Shown piece by piece: positions 1-8,112 of a stretch of DNA of 64,000 bases. The translations under genes were made by a program, and so were the position numbers. Under the pieces are notes generated by a model. The model saw only the letters and a list, made by a program, of their open reading frames with translations, had not been told where the DNA came from and made no database searches. Each line of letters opens with the position of its first letter. The first letter of the stretch is position 1. Source of the DNA: Rhizobacter koreensis (GTDB lineage: Bacteria; Pseudomonadota; Gammaproteobacteria; Burkholderiales; Burkholderiaceae_C); contig NZ_JABWMJ010000010.1 of assembly GCF_013366375.1 (NCBI RefSeq), positions 1 to 64,000 of the forward strand. Reading direction: 5' to 3'.

Positions 1-88
1 CCTCGGGCATGAACAACTGTAGGTCGTGGCGTCGAGCGAGCCAACTCTGTTGACACTCGCGAATGCAACCTAACATCCCTACCTGACC

Positions 89-2410
89 ATGCCGTCGCGG
101 GCGGCGCAGGCCGGGCCGGGCGGCTTCTCGTACTACGACCAGGTCTGTCTGGCCGAGAACGAGAAGGACCTGCACTGGGCGCACGCCGGGCGCTGCTACC
201 GCTCGCAGGTGGTCATCCGCATGAACGGCCGCACCGCGAGCCGCCGCAGGACCGAGGCCTATCTGCTGATGCTGGATGACGCCAGCACGTGGTCTCCCGC
301 CGCGCTGCCCGACGGCACCGTCTCCGATGGCAAGGTCGAGACCTATGCGCGATGCGTCGAGGCCATCTGCGGGCCGGCGGACACCTTCTTCACGTCGGTC
401 TTCTCGGCACAGGGGAAGCGGCAACTCAGCACCTACCGCAATGGCGAGATCAAGGCCCTGCTGGCCGATCTACTGGGGCAGGAGGACATCCGAGCGCTCG
501 GTCAGAAGGCGGGCGAGACGGCGCGGCAGTTGAAGGCGGCGCTGGCGGCGTTGCGCGCTGAAGCGACCACGTTCGATGCCGAGCGCCAGCGGTTGGAGGA
601 TGACGCCCGTCGATGGCAGGGCGCGGATGAGAGGGTCAAGGCGGCGCAAGCCAGCCGGCAGGCGGCCCATGAACAACGGGAAGCTGCGCGAACGCAAGAG
701 GCGTCGTTGATGGCCCTGCAGGAGCAGGCCAAGGCTGCCGAGAGCCGGCGAGCGCAGTTGGTGGAGGAACTGGCGGGCGCCCGTGCCGAACGTGATCGCA
801 CCCTGCAGGACCTGCGCGCGCAGGATCGGGAGGCAGCGGATCGGCTCGCACGGCTCGACAGCCGTGTGGCGCAGCGTGTCGCGCAGGCCAGGGCGCAGCG
901 CGAACGACTGGAGGTCCGCATCCGGTCCCTGCAGCGGGTGCTGGCGGACGAGGGCGCGGTGGCTCGAGCCAGCCGCCGTCTGCCGCTCGCTACAGAGGTG
1001 GTGCGTCGCCGCGAGGACCGAGTGCTCGCGCTTCGGGATGCCGTCCAGGACCTTGCGCGTCGTCGCGATGCCGTCGCAGGGCTCGGGCAGCGGCTGGCAT
1101 CGCTCGAGCGCGAGGCGGGGCAGGCCGCGCTCCAAGCGGAGGACCTGAGTCGCCGCCTGGCCCTGAGCGACCGGGTGCCCTGCAGCGGCATGACCATGCA
1201 GGGGCAATGCTCCCTGCTGTCGGACGCGCGCGAAGCGGCCGCGCTGGCGCCGAGCGCCCAGCAGCGCATCCGTCAACTCGCTGCGGAGCGGGACAGTCTT
1301 CGGCTTGAACTGCAAGCCCTGCAAGAGGCGGTGGGCCTCAACGTCGACGCACCGCAGGGCCTGAGCCGGGCCGAGTGCCAGTCGAGGCGAGCCCTGGCCC
1401 GTCAGACGGCCTATGCTGCCTGGGCCGCGCGAGGGCCGGAGATGCGCCAGGCGCGCGCGGGTCTTGTCGAAGCGGAGGACGAACTGGCCTTGCTGCCGCC
1501 AGCCCCAGCGACTGACGTGTCGGCCAAGTCGTGCATCGCGATCGACTCCGACTCCGAAGCGGCCGAGCGCCAGCAGATCATCGCCAGCCGGATGCGCGTT
1601 GCCGAGCGTGTCTCGCTGCTGGACGCTCAGACCCAGACGGCCATCCAGCGACTCCAGACGGCGATCGACGCACTGCCGTCGCCGCTGGACGCCGCGCGGC
1701 TCGCACAAGCCCGAGCCCAGGTGGAGCGCTGGCAAGGTGTCCTGGACGAGGCGGAGCGCTCGCATCTGGCCGCTGTCCGCGACGCGCAGGCGCTTGCCGC
1801 CCTGTCGGACCAGTTGAAGGAGCACGGCCGGCGGCGCGACGCAGCCGCGGCTCGCACGGCACGGGTGGAGCAGGAACTCGCCAACTGGCTGCTGTTCGCC
1901 CGCTGCATGGGCAACGATGGCCTGATCGCGCTGGCCATCGACGATGCGGGGCCGACCTTGTCCGGACTGGTGAACGACCTGCTGCTGGCCTGCTATGGCC
2001 CGCGCTTCACGGTGGCCATCGAGACCTTGCAGGAGACGGCCAAGGGCGAGCAGCGCGAGGGCTTCGACATCCGCGTCTACGACGCAGAGTCGAGCGAGGA
2101 CAAGAGCGTCACGGCGATGAGCGGCGGCGAAAGGGTCTGGATCAACGAGTGCCTTGTGCGGGCCGTGGCGCTGTACCTGGCGCAGAACACCGGCCGGCGC
2201 TACGACACCCTGTTCTCCGACGAGACCGACGGGCCGCTGGACCCTGATCGCAAGCGCATGTTCATGGCGATGAAGCGGCGGGTGCTGGAACTGGGTGGCT
2301 ACGCGCGGGAGTACTTCGTGTCGCAGACGCCGGAGCTGACAGCGATGGCGGATGCGGTGATCGATCTGGACGCGATGGCGGCGTTGCACTCAACCTCGAC
2401 GGTCGAGTAG
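89..2410 (+). CDS. 5'-truncated SbcC/Rad50-like ATPase
   Basis: This is the distal part of an SMC-like DNA-repair ATPase. Residues about 130-560 are long coiled coil rich in Arg, Ala, Gln and Glu. A Cys pair spaced C-x8-C (CSGMTMQGQC, about residue 367) sits mid-coil where SbcC/Rad50 carries its zinc hook. The ABC signature (SGGERVW, about 677) and Walker B/D-loop (DTLFSDETDGPLD, about 708) are present. The N-terminal Walker A lobe is absent. The protein starts at a point that in relatives lies some 60 residues after the P-loop. All three forward frames of positions 1-88 contain stops, so the missing part does not continue visibly upstream, and no ribosome binding site precedes the ATG. Without the P-loop it should not hydrolyse ATP by itself. 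It is likely a remnant, or has lost its 5' end at a junction. No sbcD partner is visible. Confidence 0.75.
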   Translation: MPSRAAQAGPGGFSYYDQVCLAENEKDLHWAHAGRCYRSQVVIRMNGRTASRRRTEAYLLMLDDASTWSPAALPDGTVSDGKVETYARCVEAICGPADTFFTSVFSAQGKRQLSTYRNGEIKALLADLLGQEDIRALGQKAGETARQLKAALAALRAEATTFDAERQRLEDDARRWQGADERVKAAQASRQAAHEQREAARTQEASLMALQEQAKAAESRRAQLVEELAGARAERDRTLQDLRAQDREAADRLARLDSRVAQRVAQARAQRERLEVRIRSLQRVLADEGAVARASRRLPLATEVVRRREDRVLALRDAVQDLARRRDAVAGLGQRLASLEREAGQAALQAEDLSRRLALSDRVPCSGMTMQGQCSLLSDAREAAALAPSAQQRIRQLAAERDSLRLELQALQEAVGLNVDAPQGLSRAECQSRRALARQTAYAAWAARGPEMRQARAGLVEAEDELALLPPAPATDVSAKSCIAIDSDSEAAERQQIIASRMRVAERVSLLDAQTQTAIQRLQTAIDALPSPLDAARLAQARAQVERWQGVLDEAERSHLAAVRDAQALAALSDQLKEHGRRRDAAAARTARVEQELANWLLFARCMGNDGLIALAIDDAGPTLSGLVNDLLLACYGPRFTVAIETLQETAKGEQREGFDIRVYDAESSEDKSVTAMSGGERVWINECLVRAVALYLAQNTGRRYDTLFSDETDGPLDPDRKRMFMAMKRRVLELGGYAREYFVSQTPELTAMADAVIDLDAMAALHSTSTVE

Positions 2411-2465
2411 AGCAACGTACGCGGGCGGAATGGCGCGGTTTCGGCATCTCTGGTGAACACGGCCG

Positions 2466-2505
2466 GGTACCTGAAGCGCCAGCGCAACTCACGGCTTCAG
2501 GTACC
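2466..2505. other. Perfect 12-bp inverted repeat
   Basis: GGTACCTGAAGC (2466-2477) and its exact complement (2494-2505) flank a 16-nt loop, between the SbcC-like gene and the next gene. There is no T-run. It could be a hairpin terminator-like structure or a dimeric regulator site for the gene at 2558. Confidence 0.5.
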
Positions 2506-2557
2506 GACGGCTCGCGGCACCACGAGTACTCTTTCGGACACCGAACGAGGATTCACG

Positions 2558-3379
2558 ATGACGACGCATCCGATCACACCCAAGCAGGCCCGCCACGCCT
2601 GCGAGCAGCTGTTGAAGGCCGACCGTGCCGACAAGACAGAGAAGTCGATCCTGCCCAGCGAAGTCAGGGTGATCGACCGACTGCTTGAACGAGGCCTCGA
2701 GCTGGAGGACGCCTATGCCGAGATCCATGGCAAGCTCGACCAGCATCCGCAGGCCCTGAAGGTCTTCTTCGATCTGGTGCAAAGCACGGCGGCGTTCTGG
2801 AGTCCTGAGTCGAATCAGGAGGCTCGCAGAGGAAGGGCCAGGCTGGTCGAGGTCAACCAGGAGATCGGAAGTGTTGCGGCTCACCTGGCCGAGCTGCTGG
2901 ACGAGCGCACCGAGTTGAAGAACCATTCCGGGTTCTCTTGTGACACGCTCTACCACCCGGTGGACGCGATTCACGCTGCGGCCGCACGGAACTACAGCTA
3001 CGAACAGTGGGTGAAGGCGAGACTCGAAGCCCTGACAGGACAGTTCGATCTCAAGTACTGGCCGCCGTTGAGCGCGGTGGTCCAGGCCATTGCCGATGAT
3101 GCCGCGCGAGCGGCCCCTCTTCCGCACGATGCGCTCACCGCCGCCGGTACCGAAGGGCCGCGTGCGAGCCTGGCGGACACGTTCAGGGCGTTCTTCGTCG
3201 CTATCGACGAGCAGAGCAGTCGGAACTTCGGGTTCCTGCCGCGTTCCTTCGAACTCAGTGATCGCTGCGTCGCCAGCTTGCTGAGCTGCGCTCTGGGCCT
3301 GGGGCCGGACGAGGCGGTTGATGCGCCGTACGTGAAGCGCCTCCGCCAGCGTCAACGCGAACGAGCGGTGCAGTCGTGA
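2558..3379 (+). CDS. Hypothetical protein, island-associated
   Basis: A 273-aa soluble protein with no recognised domain. The ATG at 2558 is chosen over upstream in-frame codons because ACGAGG lies 7 nt before it and the upstream stretch contains an inverted repeat. The N-terminal half is helical and acidic/basic mixed (residues about 1-130). A Cys-Asp-Thr-Leu-Tyr-His segment occurs near residue 127. No signal peptide or membrane segment is seen. It follows the SbcC-like remnant in the same direction and is convergent with the next unit. Function unknown. Confidence 0.7.
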   Translation: MTTHPITPKQARHACEQLLKADRADKTEKSILPSEVRVIDRLLERGLELEDAYAEIHGKLDQHPQALKVFFDLVQSTAAFWSPESNQEARRGRARLVEVNQEIGSVAAHLAELLDERTELKNHSGFSCDTLYHPVDAIHAAAARNYSYEQWVKARLEALTGQFDLKYWPPLSAVVQAIADDAARAAPLPHDALTAAGTEGPRASLADTFRAFFVAIDEQSSRNFGFLPRSFELSDRCVASLLSCALGLGPDEAVDAPYVKRLRQRQRERAVQS

Positions 3380-3402
3380 TCTGGTTTGGCAGAAAGAGAA
3401 AG

Positions 3403-3442
3403 GGCGCCGGCCCCATCCCTGCCGGAATGGGCGCGCGGCGCC
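3403..3442. terminator. Candidate bidirectional terminator hairpin
   Basis: GGCGCC arms (3403-3408 and 3437-3442) and CCCAT/ATGGG inner arms (3412-3416 and 3427-3431) form a GC-rich hairpin between convergent genes ending at 3379 and 3464. No clear T-tract, so this is inferred from position and pairing. Confidence 0.45.
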
Positions 3443-3463
3443 GGGGTCGATCAGTGGGCAGGG

Positions 3464-3775
3464 TCAGCCCGCCAGCAGCGTGACCGGCGGCCCGTCTGCC
3501 AGGTGACGGACGATGCGGTTGCCCGCGTGCCGGCGGCCATCGCCCTCGACCTCGTCGACCAGCTGCGCGGGAAGTCGAAGGCCGAGCTCGGCGACCTTGG
3601 CGCGCAAGGTCGCGATGTCCGTCCAGTCCAGCAGGGGCTCCTGCAGGCTGGTGTAGAGCATGTCGCTGCGCTCGTCGAGGACCTGGAGAAAGTAGTCCCC
3701 CAGGCGTCGATCGAAGCCGGCGACGATTTCGACGGGCCGTCCGTCGAGCGTCGCCGTCGCGAGGTGCTGGCTCAT
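3464..3775 (-). CDS. Small hypothetical protein
   Basis: A 103-aa soluble protein of unknown function with no signal peptide or Cys. Its ATG overlaps the stop of the upstream gene by ATGA (3772-3775), so the two are probably translationally coupled. The sequence suggests a beta-rich N-terminus followed by an amphipathic helix. Confidence 0.65.
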   Translation of the reverse strand: MSQHLATATLDGRPVEIVAGFDRRLGDYFLQVLDERSDMLYTSLQEPLLDWTDIATLRAKVAELGLRLPAQLVDEVEGDGRRHAGNRIVRHLADGPPVTLLAG

Positions 3776-4080
3776 GGTCCGGGCTCCGCGCTGTCGAATA
3801 CGGGCAGCCCGTCGATGACGGCCGCCTCGCGGTCGAACATCAGCCAGGCCACGCCGGCGGACTCGGCCACCTCGAACAGCATGGCCAGATCGGGCTCCGA
3901 GGGCACGCGGTACTTCGGTGCCCCGACATAGACGAACCCGCCGCAGTCGGTCGGGTAGGCGTTCACGGACAGGTCGTCATCGGCGAGCTTGTTGCGCGTT
4001 GCCGAACTCAGATGCTTCAGGGACAGGCTGGCCAGCATCTCGGCCTGCTGTCGCAGGCCGGTGGCGGGCAGGGTGTGCAT
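3772..4080 (-). CDS. Small hypothetical protein (possibly DUF5983-like)
   Basis: A 102-aa protein with a good ribosome binding site (GAGGAGG about 9 nt before the ATG). The C-terminal half reads like a small alpha/beta domain (AWLMFDREAAVIDGLPVF). It resembles short proteins found beside radC-like genes in integrative elements, but I am not certain of the family. It forms a pair with the downstream gene through an ATGA overlap. Confidence 0.6.
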   Translation of the reverse strand: MHTLPATGLRQQAEMLASLSLKHLSSATRNKLADDDLSVNAYPTDCGGFVYVGAPKYRVPSEPDLAMLFEVAESAGVAWLMFDREAAVIDGLPVFDSAEPGP

Positions 4081-4294
4081 CGTGGCTTCCTCCTCGGGAT
4101 GAACTGGGAGATGTGGGGGATTCAGCCGCTGGCTTTCTGGTCGAGAGCGTACGGGGCGTGCGCTTCGAACGTCCGGCGCGGGCGAACGTCATGCCGCAGT
4201 CGCGGCAGCGGAACCAGTGCAGGCGACCGAGCGCGCCCAGAGGCACGCCGTGGCCGGCACAGCAGGGGCAGGTCGGGGGTCTTCTCTCCGACAT
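3977..4294 (-). CDS. Putative small zinc-ribbon protein
   Basis: The first 35 residues carry a convincing zinc ribbon: CPCC, then HWFRCRDCGMTF about 20 residues later. A start at 4294 gives about 105 aa; the in-frame ATG two codons upstream is equally possible. The reading frame then runs across the start region of the next gene, a 104-nt overlap. That is suspicious: the true gene may end near 4122 after a frameshift, where the adjacent frame stops. DNA- or RNA-binding would be typical of such ribbons, but no function can be assigned. Confidence 0.45.
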   Translation of the reverse strand: MSERRPPTCPCCAGHGVPLGALGRLHWFRCRDCGMTFARAGRSKRTPRTLSTRKPAAESPTSPSSSRGGSHDAHPARHRPATAGRDAGQPVPEASEFGNAQQARR

Positions 4295-4393
4295 GGGCAT
4301 CCTTGGTTGGGGTGGGATCGGCGGGAGGGGCACCGCCTCGGCGGCGCCCTTCTCGCGGCTGGGTCGTGCAGAGCGTGACGGCCGCGCATGGCG

Positions 4394-5026
4394 TCAAAGC
4401 AGTCCGCGCTCCGCGAAGCTGACGCACTGGTCGCCGGCGACGACGAAGTGGTCGATCAGGCGGATGTCCACCAGCGCCAGCGCCGACTTCAGCGTCTGCG
4501 TCAGGAACTCGTCCGCGCGGCTCGGCTCGGCCTGGCCGCTCGGGTGGTTGTGGGCCACCGCGATCGCGGCGGCGTTGCGGGCCAGGGCGCTCTTGACCAG
4601 TTCCCGCGGGTACACCGAGGTCTGGGTGAGCGTGCCGCGGAACACCTCCTCGTGGGCGATCAGCCGGTGGTTGGCATCCAGGTAGAGCGCGAGGAAGACC
4701 TCGTGCTGCAGGCCTGCGCAGCGCAGGCGCAGCCAGTCCCGAAGGACCTGGGGCGACGACATCACCGGCCCCTGCGCCATCTGGTCACGCAGCTCGCGCA
4801 TCAGCAGCTCGCGGGCGACACCGAGTCGGCGCGTCAGGAGCTGCTGCGTGGCCGGGTCCTCGTGGGGCGTCTCCCGGTCGCTGACGCGCAGCGCAGCCGG
4901 CGTCGGGCCTGGCAATGGGTGGGCCTGCAGGCCCAGCATCTCTGCCACCAGGTCCTCCCGAGACGCATGGGCGGCATCGGGCAGGTCCGGCAGATTTTGA
5001 AGACCCTGGAAAGGGTGGAAGTTCAT
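4394..5026 (-). CDS. radC: RadC/JAB-domain protein
   Basis: A 210-aa RadC-family protein. The JAB/MPN metalloprotease-like fold carries the diagnostic AHNHPSG motif with a downstream Asp (HNHPSG-x5-S-x2-D), near residues 165-176, and IDHFVVAG near the C-terminus. The start at 5026 has GAGGAG upstream; the longer frame reaching 5116 lies in the leader. Cellular RadC proteins are poorly understood. Copies on plasmids and integrative elements lack the HhH region, as here, and are usual accessory genes. It heads a minus-strand unit with the three genes downstream and is preceded by the hairpin leader and a copy of the 23-bp repeat. Confidence 0.9.
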   Translation of the reverse strand: MNFHPFQGLQNLPDLPDAAHASREDLVAEMLGLQAHPLPGPTPAALRVSDRETPHEDPATQQLLTRRLGVARELLMRELRDQMAQGPVMSSPQVLRDWLRLRCAGLQHEVFLALYLDANHRLIAHEEVFRGTLTQTSVYPRELVKSALARNAAAIAVAHNHPSGQAEPSRADEFLTQTLKSALALVDIRLIDHFVVAGDQCVSFAERGLL

Positions 5027-5098
5027 GGCGTTCTCCTCTCGTGGCGAAAAGGGAGACGGGAACGCCGTTCCCGGTGGGGACTGGTGTCCCCGCAAGGG
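5027..5098 (-). promoter_or_regulatory. Two-hairpin GC-rich leader upstream of radC
   Basis: On the minus strand the leader folds as GGGGAC-ACCA-GTCCCC (5076-5091) followed by a 7-bp stem CGGGAAC/GTTCCCG (5057-5073), then the ribosome binding site. The same two-hairpin arrangement with different paired bases precedes the genes starting at 6593, 7398 and 8043. Inferred to be a structured RNA element controlling translation or stability. Confidence 0.55.
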
Positions 5099-5156
5099 AA
5101 GGATGTGCAGACACACGACGGAACGTGGCCGGCACGGTGGCTCAGATGATCATCCG

Positions 5157-5179
5157 AGGCAGGTAACGACTGCGACGCC
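5157..5179. repeat. 23-bp repeat, copy 1
   Basis: Core GGTAACGACTGCGACG, identical over 23 bp to copies at 8392 and 29530 and in the same orientation. It lies 131 bp upstream of the radC start. Confidence 0.85.
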
Positions 5180-5576
5180 GCTGCCGCCGGTTCGGTCGGC
5201 ATCGGAAACACTCCTGTCGGGAGTGGGTGTGAGCCCGGCAAGTCTGCGCCATCGGCGCCGTGGATTCAACCGGGGTGGTGCCAGCGACAGAGCCTTTGCC
5301 GCGCTTGCCCGCGCAAAGGGCGCCAGGGTCCGTGCCTTGGTCGGGCATCGGTACGCGGGGAGGTGGCACGGTTCGCGTGACCGCACTGCGCGTGGCCGCG
5401 CCGTTGTGGCTGGGCCACGGCCTGCGCGGATGTCTTGGCGGGCAGACTGCAAAAGTGACACCGCAGAGGCACTACGCTGTCACTGCAGAAATTTCTTCGT
5501 CGCGGGCCGCAGTGGATGTGCACAGACCTGCGCGGGCACGCGAAGATGCGCGGCTTCCCGACAAGGCCGACCCGAC
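5180..5576. other. Non-coding stretch
   Basis: No convincing gene. One short hairpin (CACTCC/GGAGTG around 5212-5228) is visible. The open frames here have Arg/Ala/Gly-rich shadow composition. Confidence 0.4.
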
Positions 5577-5789
5577 ATGCTGCGCACCGGAAACCAGCTT
5601 CGACTGACCCGACCCGAACGGACGCGGCTGGCCCGCATCACCGCCATCGAGCCGGGGTCCATCCGCAGCGTCGCGGACCTGCAGGCCTACGTCCGCCGGT
5701 GCAAGGCCCATTACTGGGGCCACTCCGATGACACCCGCTTCCTGCACTGGCTGATCGAGCGTGAGGTGCAGTCCCTGACCGGACGCTGA
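5577..5789 (+). CDS. Small hypothetical protein
   Basis: A 70-aa basic, helical protein beginning MLRTGNQLRL, with no Cys pairs or membrane segment. The start is the most internal ATG; upstream frame extension has non-coding composition. The ribosome binding site is weak. Composition (balanced Asp, His, Trp, Tyr) is protein-like and the frame ends just before a strong hairpin. Function unknown. Confidence 0.5.
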   Translation: MLRTGNQLRLTRPERTRLARITAIEPGSIRSVADLQAYVRRCKAHYWGHSDDTRFLHWLIEREVQSLTGR

Positions 5790-5825
5790 GCGCCCGTCGC
5801 CCCGTTCGCAGTTGCGGAAACAGGA

Positions 5826-5852
5826 ACGCCCCCGGTGCTGGACCGGGGGCGT
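5826..5852. terminator. Bidirectional terminator hairpin
   Basis: A perfect 10-bp stem (ACGCCCCCGG, 5826-5835, with its complement 5843-5852) and a 7-nt loop lie between convergent genes ending at 5789 and 5922. Confidence 0.65.
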
Positions 5853-5921
5853 GCTGGGTGACGGCCTGGAGTGGATCTGGATCGCGCCGACTGAAGGGTC
5901 TCGAACGTTCGACCGGACGGC

Positions 5922-6593
5922 TCAGCGGAACACGCGCGGCTCGACGCTTGCCCCGCGCATGAACGCGAGGTACGCACCGGCCTTGCCGATGTCGTCGAAG
6001 GTCGCCACGGGCTGCTCGTGCAGCACGACGGCCCAGGGACGGACATCGTCATCACTGGCGCGGATGCGCAGTTCCGGCGGCTGCCAGCGCGGGTGGCGGT
6101 ACAGGGGCAGGCCGGTGTCCCAGGCCATCAGTGCCAGCACATGCGCACAGAGGATGGCTGTACCGGCCGCCTCGCCCGGCTCGACGAGCAGGGGCACCTT
6201 CAGCAGGCCGGTCGAGCGGCCGACCGTGCCGACCACGTCGAACTCGTCGAGCCAGCTCGCGCCGGTGCCGGTGTCGCCCAGCACCAGCCGCACCTTGCGG
6301 CCGTCCCGGCGGCAGGTCTCCAGCACCCTCGCCAGGCGAGGGTCCGTGCCGGGGTCGAAGTAGGTGCTGTGACCCTGGGCGGATTCGCCCCAGGCACGCA
6401 CGGCAGCGAGGTACTTTTCGTAGCCGGTGAGGCTCCCCGCGTCATCGGCGGTCGGCATCAGGTCGGGACGATCGAGCCGCTGTGCGATCTGCCGTGCATG
6501 ATCGCGGGCGTTGTCGAAGCCGAAGCAGGTCACGCCACCTTCGGTGGCGATCACATACAGGCGTTGCTCGGGATTCAGGGTGATGTCTCGCAT
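5922..6593 (-). CDS. Hypothetical protein, island-associated
   Basis: A 223-aa soluble protein of unknown function. It opens MRDITLNPEQRLYVIATEGGVTCFGFDNARDHARQI-like, a beta-rich start followed by helices. A segment rich in Val and Gly (LVLGDTGTGASWLDEFDVVG, about 103-122) precedes a central hydrophobic helix (AILCAHVLALMAW, about 146-158) that seems too polar at its borders to be a membrane anchor. The start has GAGAG plus a CCCC spacer like its neighbours. Same strand and leader style as the genes at 7398 and 8043, suggesting shared control. Confidence 0.7.
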   Translation of the reverse strand: MRDITLNPEQRLYVIATEGGVTCFGFDNARDHARQIAQRLDRPDLMPTADDAGSLTGYEKYLAAVRAWGESAQGHSTYFDPGTDPRLARVLETCRRDGRKVRLVLGDTGTGASWLDEFDVVGTVGRSTGLLKVPLLVEPGEAAGTAILCAHVLALMAWDTGLPLYRHPRWQPPELRIRASDDDVRPWAVVLHEQPVATFDDIGKAGAYLAFMRGASVEPRVFR

Positions 6594-6650
6594 GGGGAAC
6601 TCTCGAAGTTGGGAGGGCGGACACCGGCCCTGGCGGGACGGGCCCGCGGG
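6594..6650 (-). promoter_or_regulatory. GC-rich leader, weaker two-hairpin form
   Basis: Minus-strand GCGGG/CCCGC (6633-6647) followed by GGGC/GCCC (6615-6630), then the start codon region. This is the weakest of the four leaders but keeps the order and spacing. Confidence 0.4.
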
Positions 6651-6765
6651 CGGTTGGATGGGGTGCCGGTGAGCCCAGGCCGCTGGACGTCAGTCCTTGG
6701 CCGAGTCACGTCAGCGATCGAACCCGGTGCAGCCGATGGGGCTGCGCCGGGGTTCGGTTTTCGGA

Positions 6766-7398
6766 TCAGCGCCGGCTGATCTGCACGGCGGGTGCGGGGC
6801 CGTCGACGGGAGGTTCCGGGGCACGCTCGGAGCGGCCTTCGGAGCCACTGACCGGCGACGCCGGGGACATGCCGGCCTGGTGCTGGAAGCGGGCGTGCGC
6901 GTCGGCGAACTCGGCATCGCCCAGCAGCTGACGAACCTGCGCGGCGGCCGGTTCGGGCCTGCTGTCGGCGTCACGGGCCGCGGCTGGGCGCGCGCCCCGC
7001 TTCGATGTTGCCGGCGAGGCCGGCGGTGCGGCGGCAATGGCCTCGTCGAGGACGTCCGCAGTGCGGTGGTACGCCTTCTGCGTGATTCCGCCGACGAAGG
7101 CTGCGGGTCGCTGCAGCGTCCACTGGACCAGCAGGCGCAGCCATTGCCCGATGCGCTTGTCGCGGGCCTGGCGCGCCTTGTGGACGCGCAGCGACTGCTT
7201 GCAGGACAGGTACAGCGCCAGGTGGCGGCGCTTCATGTCGGCGTCGCCGTCGAGCTGCGCCATCACCTCGGCGGCGAGGGCGACGTCACGGCCGACGCGT
7301 CTGTAGAAGCCGACCCAGGCGCGCTGCTCCTCGATGTCGATGGTGCTGCGGCGCGGTGACGGGCTCTGGAAGGATCTGTCTGGGAAAGCATGACTCAT
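6766..7398 (-). CDS. Hypothetical protein with helical core and disordered C-terminus
   Basis: A 210-aa protein. Residues about 15-110 are a conserved-looking helical region (WVGFYRRVGRDVALAAEVM, then KQSLRVHKARQARDKRIGQWLRLLVQW) rich in Arg and Lys. Residues about 125-210 are Pro/Ala-rich and likely disordered. The start at 7398 is supported by TTGGAGAACCCC directly upstream. The longer frame reaching 7671 crosses the leader. Nucleic-acid binding is possible from charge, but no family is recognised. Confidence 0.65.
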   Translation of the reverse strand: MSHAFPDRSFQSPSPRRSTIDIEEQRAWVGFYRRVGRDVALAAEVMAQLDGDADMKRRHLALYLSCKQSLRVHKARQARDKRIGQWLRLLVQWTLQRPAAFVGGITQKAYHRTADVLDEAIAAAPPASPATSKRGARPAAARDADSRPEPAAAQVRQLLGDAEFADAHARFQHQAGMSPASPVSGSEGRSERAPEPPVDGPAPAVQISRR

Positions 7399-7462
7399 GG
7401 GGTTCTCCAAGAATGCGAGGGAACCCCGGCCCCGACGGGAGACGGTGACTCCCGGAGGGTGG
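7399..7462 (-). promoter_or_regulatory. Two-hairpin GC-rich leader
   Basis: Minus-strand CGGGAG/CTCCCG stem (7436-7454, 7-nt loop) followed by a shorter GGGG/UCCC pairing, then TTGGAGAA. The paired bases differ from those of the radC leader while pairing is kept. Confidence 0.5.
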
Positions 7463-7624
7463 ATGGCGAGGACGGCTGAAAGCCGAGGGAAACGGGGTGT
7501 CGGGTGATGGCGTCCCGATGCCATCGCTGGCGGTCGGTTCACCATCCCCGAGACCCGAGGACTCGATCGGCACGAGGTCGAGCCGCCGGCGGTGCCGTGA
7601 CGGACGACTCGATGCCCGCGACCA

Positions 7625-7837
7625 TCAGGTCGTGAGCACGCGAGCGGCGCCTCGGCGCAGGCCCTCGGCAATGCCGATCCAGCGGTCGGCGATCCGGTCC
7701 AGGTAGACCAGGTCGTCGGCCGCGATCTCGCCCGAGGCGCGGAGCCGGGCGATGACTTCCTTGACCAGGAGGGGATCCTCCCGGGCCAGCACGATGGCCG
7801 TCGAGGCGATGCGCCTGCGGTAGGTGTCGACCGTCAT
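7625..7837 (-). CDS. Small hypothetical protein
   Basis: A 70-aa helical protein (MTVDTYRRRIASTAIVLARE start). ATG at 7837 follows the upstream gene's TGA by two nucleotides, so it is the second gene of a two-gene unit. Balanced composition with few rare residues supports a real gene. No signal peptide, membrane segment or Cys is present. Function unknown. Confidence 0.6.
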   Translation of the reverse strand: MTVDTYRRRIASTAIVLAREDPLLVKEVIARLRASGEIAADDLVYLDRIADRWIGIAEGLRRGAARVLTT

Positions 7838-7839
7838 GG

Positions 7840-8043
7840 TCAGCACACCGTCGTGCAGCGCTCGGACGCCAGAGGGTCCGCGGTCTCGCACACCATGCGC
7901 ATGGACGCGTGGGGCGTGCAGGGCCGGGACCGGAGCAGCGCCGGCAGGGTGACAGGCCGCCGGGCGGGCACACGGGCAAGCCCGGTACCACCCAGCAGTG
8001 CACACACCGGCGCGACAGCGCGGTTCCAGGGAACGGGACTCAT
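7840..8043 (-). CDS. Small hypothetical protein, first gene of a pair
   Basis: A 67-aa Arg/Pro-rich frame with four Cys and a mildly hydrophobic N-terminus (APVCALLGGTGLA). Its start at 8043 is precisely placed behind GAAGGAGAACCCCC and the conserved hairpin leader, which is the main argument for it being translated. Composition alone is not persuasive. It may act mainly as a leader peptide coupling translation of the 70-aa gene that follows. Confidence 0.45.
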   Translation of the reverse strand: MSPVPWNRAVAPVCALLGGTGLARVPARRPVTLPALLRSRPCTPHASMRMVCETADPLASERCTTVC

Positions 8044-8112
8044 GGGGGTTCTCCTTCAGGGGTGAAGGGGAACGCCCATCCCTGGCGGGGAACTGGGGTT
8101 CCCCGTCTGGGA
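8044..8112 (-). promoter_or_regulatory. Two-hairpin GC-rich leader
   Basis: Minus-strand GGGGAAC/GTTCCCC-like 7-bp stem (8087-8104) followed by a GGGA/UCCC stem (8068-8082) and GAAGGAGAA. Same order as the radC leader; the changed base pairs are compensated. Confidence 0.55.

Noticed and set aside
470-2389. 639-aa minus-strand frame across the SbcC-like gene
   Set aside because: Arg/Gln/His-rich antisense shadow of the GC-rich coiled-coil gene; no domain or ribosome binding site.
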